Origin: Isohypsibius dastychi
Lineage: Eukaryota; Tardigrada; Eutardigrada; Parachela; Isohypsibiidae
Reading direction: 5' to 3'
Length of the DNA stretch: 18,513 bases
Assembly (NCBI GenBank): GCA_034696485.1
Contig: JAQIWT010000539.1
Location: 1 to 18,513 of the forward strand
Position numbers and translations under genes: made by a program. Shown here one piece after another: positions 1 to 9,762 of this stretch. Under the pieces are notes generated by a model, which was not told the origin of the DNA, made no database searches, and was given only the letters and a program-made list of their open reading frames with translations. Position 1 is the stretch's first letter. Each line of letters opens with the position of its first letter.

Positions 1-23
1 CCCCCCCCCCCCCCCCCCCCCCC
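1..23. repeat. poly(C) homopolymer
   Basis: The window opens with 23 consecutive C residues. This is either a mononucleotide tract or a contig-edge artefact. Nothing else in the window resembles it. Confidence 0.95.
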
Positions 24-30
24 ACATGAT

Positions 31-57
31 GACTGCCACGAGGCAGTCGTTTTTAGG
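31..57 (+). other. Perfect 7-bp hairpin followed by a T run
   Basis: GACTGCC (31-37) and GGCAGTC (42-48) are perfect inverted repeats around the tetraloop ACGA, followed by GTTTTTAG. The shape is that of a bacterial intrinsic terminator. In this eukaryotic context it is more likely chance, a decayed mobile-element end, or part of sequence joined at the contig edge. No gene upstream is visible to which it could belong. Confidence 0.5.
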
Positions 58-309
58 GTTTTCATTTTAACCATGATTTGATCACGACCACATTGGTGGG
101 TTCATTGGGGAATGGTTCCATGGTTGACAGAAAGTGGGTGGGCTGGTGTTTGGTGGTTAGGATAAATGAAAACTCAAAATTATTTCAGTACATTCCTGCA
201 GGCCATTTAGCTTTCGCATTCTGCTTCAATCATCTGAAATATCAAATCAAGCTCATCGTCTTTCCGGATTTGGATTTCATCTACCATTTCATCTTCATCT
301 ACTGGTAAG

Positions 310-2416
310 ATGGGTTCGCGCAAACGTAAACAACCAGATGCCAGTGATCCAGTGCCCCGAAACAGAGCTGAACTTCTCGATGAGAACAACATGGCTGCTG
401 AACCGGACCTGACTTTGACATGGAAAGAGCAGAACAGAATTCCAACTGAGAAGCTGTTCGACAAAGAGCATTCAGTTGCAGTTGGCAATGAATTTCAGCA
501 GCTCCGGAAGCAGAGTCCAACAACATCCGATGTGAAGATTTATGGAGCAGAGAGCCATAGTCGTGGAATTCACTGCCACAAACACGTCGTTTCGTTCATC
601 AGTAAATATTTTGAGACTCACTTCGAATCCCCCTTATACGACGGCACAGATGTCCATCTGGATCTCATTTCGGATTCTATTCTGAACAGGTTCGCAGGCA
701 ATCCCAGCTAACCACTTGATTTAACGATTTTCGACAAGCCATTTTCTCATCTCCTTAATTTTTCAGTGTTGTGGAATTTGCCTACACGTCTCGTGTTTCT
801 ATCGATGGATTCAACGCATTGCCTCTTTTCCAAGCAGCAGATTTCCTTGACAGCCACCACTTGCGCGATGCCGTCTTATGTTTCTTCACAAAGAACTTAT
901 CAATGCTGGATGGAGAAAGCTGCTTTAAAATCACGCGAGTATTACCCAAAAGCATTCCCTTATGGTCATCTTTTCGGGAGCGAACGTTCAGTGGTGCAAA
1001 GGAGATTTTTGACACGTCCGATGGCTCATTTCCCGACTTGACTTACGAGGAGGTAAAGTTAAGAAAAGTCGACCTTTTTTCATCTATAAATACAGTAATA
1101 TGTTGTTTGTCCCCAGATGAAAGACTTCCTAGCTTCCGATCAGTTGAATCTCGGTTCGGAGGATGAGGTTTTGGAGACGGTCAGGATGTGGGCATCCATT
1201 GTTGAAGGGAGAGTTGTCCATATCCCTTCTCTATTGAAACGGCTTCGACTTCCGCTGCTTAAGCGTGATATCTTGATGGGTCTGTCTGATTCCTTCCCAA
1301 AAGAGGTTCGATCCACAGAGCTCGAGAATGCAGTTGCCGCAGCAGTGCATCTTCAGGATGATCCAGAATATCCGATCAACTTGTTCAACCACAAAGACTG
1401 GGCACCGCGAATGCAAGGTATTACACAACCGAGTTCCAGCCGCTATGCAAACTCGTTTCTTTTAGTTATGGGTTTCTTTTAGATGTTGCATTCGGCTGCG
1501 TATACATTGTGAAAAAGCGAAATGACTCTGTATCAACGGTTTTTGTCGATATCAACCGCCGCGACGTTCGAGACCTTCCGGATATAGAATATCCTCGTGG
1601 TAGAGACATTGTTTATGCTCAGATCCTCACCCTGGACGACTATCTGTATATCTTGAGCAACACCAGGGAACTGATGCCATCGGCGGGTTGGCGCTCCAGT
1701 ACTCAAATCAATCTTCATCGCTTCGACTTCCAGAAATCTCATTGGACTATCGTAATTCCTGACTTGGATTTTCCTGGTGGATCCATCAAGCAAGGTTTGT
1801 CACGTTGATGTAACACGAGGTTGGTTAAGGAATAGCTTTTACGGTTGCTTGCAGGTGTTTTCTTCAACGGAAAACTGCGTATTTTCTTCGACTCGTATAA
1901 ACTGGTCTCCATAAACATACAGAACCCTCTGGCCAACTCTCTAAATCTGGATCTCATGTATCTGAACTTCGAGCATCGTCATTTCTATGTCATCCAAAAC
2001 GGACCGGTCTTAGACCGCAGCCTTGGGTTGCCGTTTGATGATATGTTTCGAAGCACAGAATATGACGACGTCACTGACGACGAGGAACTAGGAACCTCAA
2101 TCTTGACGCGGTTCTCAACTCAAGAGCATCGAAACCTAACTCAACCCTGCATATTCAAATCTCTGGAGAAACCGTTCTATATTCGTCGTGATCCAAGGAT
2201 CCGGAACTGGATCAATTCCGAGAATGTGGATTTCAGCTTGCCGATGTCCATGAGATTCTACGAGCCACTCAAAGTCCCTGTTGGTAAGGTCTGCAGTGAA
2301 TTTTTGAAGATAACGAACCTAATTTGTATCTTCTTGCAGAATTCACGCGAAAATGGAGCATGTGCACAGCTTTGCATCGAGTTTATAATAATTACAAAAA
2401 GCATAGCAAGACCTGA
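310..2416 (+). CDS. BTB-BACK (kelch-like) protein, six exons
   Basis: Exons are 310-689, 767-1052, 1117-1417, 1483-1794, 1855-2283 and 2340-2416. Introns of 56-77 bp are all GT-AG, and splicing gives one frame of 594 residues. Residues about 70-170 form a BTB/POZ domain (SDVKIYG, CHKHVVSFISKYFETHF, VVEFAYTSRV). Residues about 215-320 form a BACK domain (DFLASDQLNLGSEDEVLETV). BTB-BACK proteins usually act as substrate adaptors for Cullin-3 ubiquitin ligases. The C-terminal half (about 323-594) has strand-like blades (GCVYIVKKRN, DDYLYILSN, INLHRFDFQKSHW) but lacks the Gly-Gly pairs of true kelch repeats, so substrate binding cannot be inferred. The start is the first ATG of the frame carrying the BTB. 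A donor-like GTAAGA overlaps it at 305-310, so an upstream exon is possible. Domain assignment is firm; the partner and the exact N-terminus are not known. Confidence 0.85.
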
Positions 2417-2599
2417 TTCAAGCTGTTAACGAGTCGAATGAAGATCTCTTTCGATGCCTCTTCAAGAGGTTGTCACCCTTGAGCGTGCTATATTGCTCTA
2501 TCTTCCTGAAATCCATGCATTTTGATGCCATGGAATCTGATTGTTTTTTAAATTGAGCTGACCAAGCTTCTTTACATATGATCGCGACTTTTTATTGTA

Positions 2600-2605
2600 A
2601 ATAAA
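2600..2605 (+). terminator. Poly(A) signal of the BTB-BACK gene
   Basis: AATAAA lies about 185 bp after the stop codon at 2414-2416. It is the first canonical signal downstream on the same strand. Confidence 0.6.
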
Positions 2606-3213
2606 CTTCAAGCGAAATACGAGAAGCTGGAATAATGATTCTCAAAGTATGCTCAATTTAGTGAATCCGACAAACAGTGAAATATAGACGACAAAAGGTT
2701 GATCCGACTCTCTACCAAAAACCCACTTGGTTAGCGATTGTAGCCGGCAAAAGTGTTGACTTGTTGACTGTTGATTCAACTGGTCAACAGTTCTGCCGGC
2801 GGCAGTAGCCGGCAAAATAGTTGACTTGTTGAATTTCCACAATTTTGCCAAAGGCAGAGAGAAAGTCAACACTTTTGCCTGCGCTGGAGAGAAAGAGATG
2901 TTCCGAACCCTGAATAAATCAGTGAAATAATTAGGCTGCAGTGACGAATGTGCTGCACGACTGCTCTCTTACCGTAACTCTTGGTTTTTGAAGCAAATCT
3001 TTTTCTAGACGGGTGTGGCAATCTGAATTGAAGTGGGGAAATGAACATTGTATCCACGGAAGGGATCAGACGGTCAACAATCAACGTAGCGCTGAAAATA
3101 GAATCCACGAGAATTATAACGAACACCTGGGCTTCAGGTTACCAACTCTGGCGAAAACAGATGGTTCAAAAAGATTTGCTTAATTCAATAAAACACACCA
3201 TGAACGATCAACC
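2606..3213. other. Intergenic spacer
   Basis: This stretch lies between the poly(A) site of the BTB-BACK gene and the GPCR start. Apart from the fold-back repeat I see no coding exon. A 60-codon ORF at 3041-3223 has no recognisable features and most likely covers 5' leader of the GPCR gene. Confidence 0.5.
2741..2879. repeat. Compound fold-back repeat
   Basis: A unit of about 27 bp beginning TAGCCGGCAAAA and ending TTGACTTGTTGA occurs directly at 2741-2767 and 2806-2832. The first copy also pairs with 2863-2879, a perfect 17-bp inverted match to 2746-2762. Between them lie smaller palindromes (GTTGATTCAAC; CTGCCGGCGGCAG). The whole could fold back on itself, as small non-autonomous elements do. 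No transposase ORF or clear target-site duplication was seen. Confidence 0.6.
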
Positions 3214-4294
3214 ATGCAATTAAACTCCAGCTTAATCAACGATTCTGTTCCTACAAACTATTCATCATGGCAAGCTGGGATGTCACGCGAACCACGTGCC
3301 ATTTCTTTGATCATCATCGGCATAATTGCAGTTCTGGGCAGTTTCACTTGCCTGGAATCACTGTGGAAAGACGAACGCCAGGAGAGGTCATCAAAAATTC
3401 TTTTCGCCAATCTCGCAGTTGCCACACTTCTCACAGCGTGTTTGTTCTTCGTCAGCGCGTACACCGGACTGATCATCGACAACATTTACACTTTTCCCTT
3501 ATATGATGGACTTTGCCAGTTCACAGGATTCATTTTTCTGACGTCTCTGGGTGCTGCTAAGTGGTGTCATGTATCCATCGCCATTCATCGATTCATGACC
3601 GTTGTCCTCAATAAGAGAATCATGTTCTTAAAGCCTCGCTCAGTTTTGATTTTCTTGATTGCATTACCATGGGTCTCCCAACTTCTGCTCTACATTATTC
3701 CATTCACCGGTAATAAAACACGGTTCGGCTACAGCCCACTCTCTGAGAAATGCACCATTGTCGGTATGACTCTAGAATTCAGCCAGGCTATTCGAATCAT
3801 CTTCCCGATCATCGAGCTGGCCATTGTCATCAGCTGCTATGTTGCGATTTGGTCCAAAGTCATCGTTTCTGCGCGAAGAATGCAGAGAAGAGTTCAGATC
3901 AGGATAATTGCTCCTATGACGAGTCAGGCGCGTTCGATGACAAGAACCAGCATGGAAAGGTCATCAAAAACGGAGAAACGAGTGACGAGATATGCATTTA
4001 GCGCGGCGGGATTCCTGTTCTTGTGTGAGCTCTCGATCATGATTCCGGGGATTGTGGCGAGAAATGGAGGGGATACGCAAATGTCAGTTGGTCAGACTTT
4101 GAATCTGGTCCACTATACGGGTGCGTGACCTTCATCACTCTGCATTAGCTGGATTATTTTTAATCTGTTTTATTCTTGTAGGCGTTGCGTTTTGTCCGTG
4201 GCTCATCGCTGGAGTGAACGGCCATCTGCGCAAGATGGTGACCCGTTCCGCAATTTGTGACAAAAGAGCGTTCACAAGTAGTTGGTCGTCCTGA
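3214..4294 (+). CDS. Class A (rhodopsin-like) GPCR, divergent orphan
   Basis: Two exons (3214-4120 and 4182-4294, intron 61 bp) encode 339 residues with seven hydrophobic segments. TM1 is about 28-50, TM2 62-85, TM3 102-128, TM4 142-163, TM5 190-214, TM6 259-282 and TM7 297-314. Cys101 at the top of TM3 and Cys180 in the second extracellular loop can form the conserved disulfide, and N-glycosylation sites sit in the N-terminus (NSS, NYS). The general shape, including GNKTRFGY...CTIV before TM5, recalls the Tre1/Moody/GPR84 group; that is a resemblance judged by eye. Canonical motifs are altered: LAVAT instead of LAxxD in TM2, HRF instead of DRY after TM3, CPWLIAG instead of NPxxY in TM7. The ATG lies in a good Kozak context (AACCATG). 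Ligand and G-protein are unknown. The second exon restores TM7, without which the first-exon ORF stops early. Confidence 0.85.
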
Positions 4295-4645
4295 GCGAAT
4301 GCACTTCGCGCCGTTCTGTTCACAGCATTGTGTCTATAGCTTTGAAATATGGTCCTTGTTTTTCGGTGACATTGTACAACCGGTAATTCTTGCTCCTTTG
4401 GCCGCTATTGATGAACGTGTGCACTTACAAAATCTTGATTTCAAACCATGATCATGATCTCATGCCATAACCATGATTTTAATGTGATTTTCACTCACAC
4501 GTTTACAGCAAATGAATCACAGCGACTCGACTCAGTCAATTTGTGTCATATAACTCTTCGTTGGCCACTTTTTTAGGAAGAATCCTTGAAGAATAGCCAC
4601 TAGGTTTTCAAGTCAAGAGCTTTCGTTATTGATTGAGCCCAGCTC

Positions 4646-4651
4646 AATAAA
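4646..4651 (+). terminator. Possible poly(A) signal of the GPCR gene
   Basis: AATAAA about 350 bp downstream of the GPCR stop, just upstream of a TATA-like promoter on the same strand. No nearer canonical hexamer was found. Confidence 0.4.
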
Positions 4652-4706
4652 GTTTAGTAGCTTGAGGTTTCGTTACTCCTACGGTGTGTCGCAGTCCCGC
4701 GGGATT

Positions 4707-4754
4707 TATATAAGTCTCTCCAAATGAAGCCGTACTATTCAACCAAACTCATTC
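4707..4754 (+). promoter_or_regulatory. TATA-type promoter without an obvious gene
   Basis: TATATAAG at 4707-4714 is preceded by a CCCGCGGG palindrome. It is followed 34-44 bp later by initiator-like TTCAAC (A at 4741) and TCATTC (A at 4751). Downstream an ATG at 4806 opens a frame that either ends after 27 codons or splices at the good donor ATG|GTAAAG (4871). No matching downstream exon was recognised, and the following DNA is occupied on the other strand by the broken ANF-receptor copy. Confidence 0.35.
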
Positions 4755-4949
4755 GAAGAAATCGAGAAGAAGAAGAAAGAAATTAGACAGCTAGTAACTT
4801 TGAATATGTTTTCACACCAGAAACGTTTCTGTTCAAAGCTTTTGAATAGATCGAAGAAGGAGATTACCATGGTAAAGGCTCGCCACTGATATTTGAAGGT
4901 GAGGACACTTATAAACAATCAGATCTCCTTGCGACGGTTTCGGTAAGAT

Positions 4950-5901
4950 CGTGGATGCTTTGAGAAGTGGATCGTTCCAGCTCAGAGTCTTGCTTTCCGA
5001 ATCATGTTCGAAAACGTTGAACTGGATTCGCGGTTTGTTAGCGGATAAGGCTTTTTTGTGACTAACGCATATGGTTTTGAGACTACCACGGTAGGAATGA
5101 TTGCCCGGCTGGTCGAAAATGACGGAGATGCGTGTCCAGTTGTTGACATCCAGAAACGTCACCATGGCCTCTGACAGGAAACGCGGCATGTAGTTGAGAG
5201 TAAGAACTGTTGGAAAGCGCTGTTTGTCGAAAAGGTCATTTTCGGCTGCCGTCCTAAAAATTACGTACGTTTACCAATTGGCCAATTTTCCCATTTATCT
5301 GGCAAACTATGCAATGAGTTACTCCTCCTGGAAAAACGGGCTCAGATTTCAGGAATTTGCCGAATTTAGAAGCGATACTGCAGAAACTCACGTTGATATG
5401 ACTAGAATGTCCAGTTCTGAAACGAACAGATATTTCTTTGCATTTCTTAGTCTGCTCAGCTTCTCACCTCGGTTCAAGTCCCCAATGGGCCGGAAGCTGT
5501 CAATACAGACTAAGAACACACAGCTATTGTTTCGTCATTAGAAACGATATGCGCCTCACGTATTTGCTGTGACCATTACAGGCAAGACGTCATTTTCATA
5601 GAAAATGCCAGAACCATACGCTTCGGCGAGATTGCGCGTCGCCACATGAACTAACTCCGATAAACACGCGTTATGATTGCCAGTTTTCGAGGGTCCAACT
5701 GTGATTGCGATAAATGGCCGGATGGGATTTGTTCATGATATCTAACATGATGTCGATGGCGCTGACCATGGTCTGCGTGCCGATGCTGAGCTGAGCTCCT
5801 TGAGTGAAAGTAATCACGTTCAGGCGAGTTGAATCGCACGAAGACAAGATGACCGATAAGGTCACAACGATGAAAAAACGTGAAACGTCCATGTTTGGCA
5901 A
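4950..5901 (-). pseudogene. Broken ANF-receptor ectodomain copy (exons 1-4 only)
   Basis: Reading leftward, four segments match exons 1-4 of the intact neighbour at 6534-9176: about 5564-5901, 5468-5509, 5392-5416 and about 4950-5253. The first carries a hydrophobic signal segment (RFFIVVTLSVIL) and LNVITFTQGAQLSIGTQ. The second (42 nt) and third (25 nt) have the same lengths as in the neighbour and keep AG and GT borders. The fourth carries NNWTRISVIFD of a type I periplasmic-binding fold. Defects: the frame changes once in exon 1 near 5691-5696 (one extra base relative to the paralog), leading to an immediate stop; the exon 1 and exon 4 donors used by the neighbour are not recognisable; exons 5-12, the membrane segment and the tail are absent. 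Exon 4 remains open, so decay looks recent or partial. A sequencing error could explain the frameshift but not the missing half. Confidence 0.75.
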
Positions 5902-5944
5902 AAAAATTGTGAAAGTGCGGATGTTTTGTGAAACCGTCGATCAA

Positions 5945-6448
5945 TCAAGCCAGAACTGAAGGTTGTTGTCACTAATTTGACGATTGTGTTCTCCAGTGTC
6001 ACTTCGCCGTACAAATCAAGGTTCGGCACCATTTGGAACGATCTTCCCCTTGATATGCCAAGTACACAATGGAAGTTTCGGAAATCCGTTTTGTTACTTG
6101 GAATTAAATTCCTGTGAGTCTTGGGCTGATATCTTCATCTGGGCAGTCCAGATTTTTTTTCCGAACGGTCCACGGTAACTCTTTGCAGTTTTACACCAGA
6201 ATGATCTTATCACGATCTGACGTACGTCTTCTCCACTTTAAGCAAGGCCTGACCCTTGTGATTTTCTTGCTAGCGGCCGGACCGGTCATTTGAAAATGCG
6301 GAATCACATGCAGATTACGTGAAACATGAGGTTCACAATAAGACTAAGGACGGTTCAACGCAGCTCATGCAACTTGTATACTGAGAGACAAAATATCACA
6401 TAAATCATACACAGTACTGTAGGATCATGTTGACAGTAAAATACGGAC
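5945..6448. other. Spacer between the two ANF-receptor copies
   Basis: No domain-bearing ORF on either strand. A 64-codon plus-strand ORF at 5984-6178 shows no family features. This space is too small to hide kinase-homology and cyclase domains for the gene that ends at 6534. Confidence 0.5.
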
Positions 6449-6454
6449 TTTATT
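6449..6454 (-). terminator. Poly(A) signal of the ANF-receptor gene
   Basis: The plus strand reads TTTATT, i.e. AATAAA on the minus strand, 80 bp beyond the stop at 6534-6536. It supports transcription ending here, so the short cytoplasmic tail appears genuine. Confidence 0.65.
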
Positions 6455-6533
6455 CACTGATCGCGAAGGACCCTTGGTGTTTCCAAGTTAACAGGCGCAA
6501 CAAACATCTTATCAAACATGCAGTGCTATGAAT

Positions 6534-9176
6534 TCAGAGCTTAAGGGGTGCTATATATGGTCTGCGGTGTCTGGAAGCAGCGGAATTCATTGAGCTCGCA
6601 AACGAATTCCGAGAGACCACAACATAGGTCTTTATTTCCAGCTCGTCTGGCCCGATAATGTACCATCCAACATCTTTGAAATACGTCCGCACCTTCCACC
6701 TTTAACAGAGTGTTAATAATGGTAGATCCCTTTGGCTTTGAATCAAAGTCAACTTACCAGCTACTGACCGAAAACAGAAACACAGCGACAATGATTGGCA
6801 CAACTACTTCAGTGACTGTTGACCTCTCCTGACAGAACTCGCCAGAGAAGCCACAGATCGGCCGGTCAGGTGGGGGTCTGGTTCCATCCCAAACAGTATC
6901 TCGTCTGAAGGGGGCTTTGAAAATTGTTTGTCTGGTCACAGTGTCGTAGTCAGCGACCCACTATGAAATAACCGTTACAACGAAGAATCAAAAAGGCGGG
7001 GGAATTCTACATTAGCAGACGCGGTTTCAGCGTTGAATTTCTCAACGATGATGGGTAATCGCGGCCGGCCATCACTTTCAAAGAAAACACGCCGCCAAAT
7101 TGTGTTGAATGTCCGCTCAACCATTCTCGCACGAAGATCCGAGCCGCTCATTCGGAACAACGAGGTTGTGTTAGACTTTGCCATCACCGCCGATACAATC
7201 TGCATCACAAACCAAAATACCAATAACCTGGTTCTCGGTGGATATTCTCGATAAACTGCATACTTGACCAATTAGTTCAAAGGCTTCTATAGTCCCAAAC
7301 GCAAACTCGTTGTACTGAAAAAGTGGCAGCGTAGAAATCCAAAATTCATGTTTTCTTGGAATGCATACCAGATTCTCCGGATCATAGACCCCACCAAAAA
7401 GCTCAACTTTCCTCTGGAGGATACGGCTCATCGTGCTGTTCAATGCTGTCCAGTTAACACCGGGGATTCGGATGAAAAATATCCGCTCGAATAACTTGTC
7501 TAAAACCTACAAAAAAGTGTTCGGCGAACAGGTCACCATACGGGACCACTCGTTTTCTCACTGGAGATGTCAGGTTGTCGTTGACATCCAAATAATATGG
7601 TTTATCGTATGGGAGTTGGGTGTTCCATGTCTGCAGGAAAACCTTCAAAGAAACAAGCTCGAATGTTTTGCGATAGAATGATGGTAATGATTTACATAAT
7701 CACCGCTAGTCATGTTTAGACTTTGAGCTGCTAGCTGAAAAAGTCCAACATGTCACAAAAGTTCATCCGATCCCTGAATGAGTGCAAATATATTCACCAT
7801 TAAACGCCGGATCTCCACTTGAATGGTGCAAATGAGGAACACTGCAATCATGTTTGTAATCATTAAATAGATTTGGTTAATTAGCCACCAACTCACCGCG
7901 TGAATACGTAGAGGCCTGTAGTAGGACAATCCGCCAATCAGTTTGCGATGTCGAATCCATATTAAAATAAAGGTACTGGATTCTGGGTGTGTTGTTTTTC
8001 AGAACTTTTTCGTGAGTCGTGCAAATGGTGTTAAGCCGGCTAGAGTAAGAACTCGTGTTGAGTTTGTCGAAAATGACGGAGATGCGACTCCAGTTGTTTG
8101 CGTCAAGAAATGAAACCATCGCTTGCGAAAGAAATCGCGGCATATAATTGAGAGTGAGGAGGGTTGGGAATCGCTTCTTGTCGAAACGAACATCTTCGGC
8201 TGCGGTGCTGGGAAAAAAGGTTAGATAACTAAGATCGACTCTGTTGCAGATTTTACGACTCATAAGAACCTGGAACCGTTACGTTGAATTGAGAACTGAA
8301 AAAAATGATTCTCGCAACTACCAACAACCTCTTTTGTCCGCTTGAACTTTCAAATAACTCACAAACATATTCGGTCGGATTTACCACTGTGCCAGACTGA
8401 ATTTTCTGTACTTACGTTGAGACTGCAAATATATCCAATTCTGGAACAACGCGTAATTAGGCACCATTGTGAAGAGAAAAAGTTAAAAAATGAAACATGT
8501 CACCAATTTTCGCACAAATGAATGGGTCAACCAAAACCGAACCAATCAATTAAATTGCAAGAAACGATGAGAATATGCCTTGCCAGGTTGATTGGCCAAC
8601 AGATTTTGGCAGCGGCAGTCAATCAAACTGATTTCCTGACGAAGTTGAATCTGCGGGATTTGGTTCTAAAACACACCCATGTGATCGGAGGATTGGTTTT
8701 GGATTCGGTAACTGATTCAAATGCCCGACAATGTCTTCCAAGTAAGTCACTTCTGTACCTCGAGCAAAGTCTCCAAGCGGCAAGAAACTGGTAATGCAAA
8801 CTGCAAACAACAAATTTAACAAGGTAATCGTGATACTGGTTGGGCGCAACTGACTGGGAGCAGCGATGACCGGCATAGAATCACGCTGGTAGAATATGCC
8901 AGATTCATATGCTTCCCTCAAATTATTCATCAGCCGATCTGTACCGGCCGGAAGGCATGCATTCTCCATTCCAGTCTTTGACAACCAAGTATGATTTTGA
9001 TAGATTTTGGGAAAGGTCTTGTTCATTATATCCAGCATGACCTCGATTGTGCTGACCATCATATCAGTTCCAATGCTGGGTTGAGGTCCCTGTGTGAAGG
9101 TGATGACGTTCAGGTGCGTTGGAGTGGAACACGATACGCTGCATACCACAATCAGGAGCAGATACCACGAAATCAT
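6534..9176 (-). CDS. ANF-receptor (natriuretic-peptide/guanylate-cyclase type) ectodomain with TM and short tail, no cyclase
   Basis: Twelve exons: 8855-9176, 8759-8800, 8416-8440, 7897-8207, 7798-7841, 7696-7734, 7562-7642, 7369-7506, 7264-7314, 7011-7199, 6758-6960 and 6534-6699. All junctions are GT-AG and the frame is continuous for 536 residues. Residues 1-16 are a signal peptide. The type I ligand-binding fold follows (LNVITFTQGPQPSIGTD, VIAAPICITSFLPLGDFA, TAAEDVRFDKKRFPTLLTLN, NNWSRISVIFD, LAAQSLNMTSGDYVFLQTWN). Residues about 440-458 hold the juxtamembrane signature WDGTRPPPDRPICGFSGEFC typical of receptor guanylate cyclases. The TM is about 465-483, then a 53-residue tail with DVGWYIIGPDELEI, like the start of a cyclase juxtamembrane segment, and stop. 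No kinase-homology or cyclase domain is present. Known relatives of this shape are NPR-C clearance receptors (about 540 residues). Peptide binding at the cell surface with clearance or decoy function is inferred. The adjacent broken copy supports exons 1-4. Confidence 0.85.
8416..8440 (-). other. 25-nt micro-exon of the ANF-receptor gene
   Basis: Flanked by TTGTTCCAG and GTAAGTAC on the minus strand and set between introns of 318 and 208 bp, the two longest in the gene. It encodes ELDIFAVST across its junctions. The broken copy has a same-length exon at 5392-5416 with matching borders (CAG / GTGAGT) encoding ELDILVIST, which is strong comparative support. Confidence 0.8.
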
Positions 9177-9737
9177 TCTGGACAGTTTAAAAATTCGAAA
9201 ATCAGCTAGGATCGAACTGTGTATGTGCTGTCAGGTAATATCTTGAGATGTTCTGTAAAAATCGACTTGGCGACTTAGTTCAAGAAGTCATTCAGCGATC
9301 CGGTGTCAGTCTGGATCATTATGGCCACAACAGACTGATTCAGGTGTCATCTGCATTAACGGGGAGACCGTCTGTGTGTACGAAGGTTTTAATCACAGAA
9401 TGGCGTAAGAATGACGCCTTGCTCTGACTGGATTAGTTCCTTAGCGGATGGTAACTTGAGGACGACTTGTCATTGATGACCACGTGGATTGTATGTTAGA
9501 AAACATGAGCTCCTGTGAGAATACTGGGTCACTTGTGGAGCCATCTACACAATCCCAGTGTAGCCTGAAAATAGACGAATACTACATGTGGAAATGCAGT
9601 CAAAAATGGAACTGTTGAGTGTTAAAGAAATTTTCGGGGTCTGGTCATGAAACTAACGGCCTCGGTCTGTTGCCCTCTAAAACTTCATAAAAGCATCAAA
9701 AGGCAAACTGAACACACTAGGAGCAAAAATTTAGTAG
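9177..9737. other. Upstream region of the ANF-receptor gene
   Basis: No coding exon recognised on either strand. It should contain the leftward promoter of the 12-exon gene, but I see no clear TATA box. On the right it meets the start of a duplicated block at about 9738. Confidence 0.4.
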
Positions 9738-9742
9738 CAATT

Positions 9743-9750
9743 ATTTTATT
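9743..9750 (-). terminator. Possible poly(A) signal of the ionotropic-receptor fragment
   Basis: The plus strand reads ATTTTATT, giving AATAAAAT on the minus strand about 250 bp beyond the stop at 9997. The matching place in the other duplicate (about 11103) reads differently and has no hexamer. Confidence 0.35.
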
Positions 9751-9762
9751 GTAAGATAAAAA

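Noticed and set aside
31-57. True bacterial intrinsic terminator and therefore bacterial DNA
   Set aside because: The rest of the window is intron-bearing animal sequence; a single short hairpin is not enough to claim bacterial origin.
7033-7254. Plus-strand 73-codon ORF
   Set aside because: Antisense to exon 10 of the ANF-receptor gene, whose minus-strand frame splices coherently with its neighbours.
8522-8794. Plus-strand 90-codon ORF
   Set aside because: Antisense to exon 2 and its intron in the ANF-receptor gene; no features of its own.
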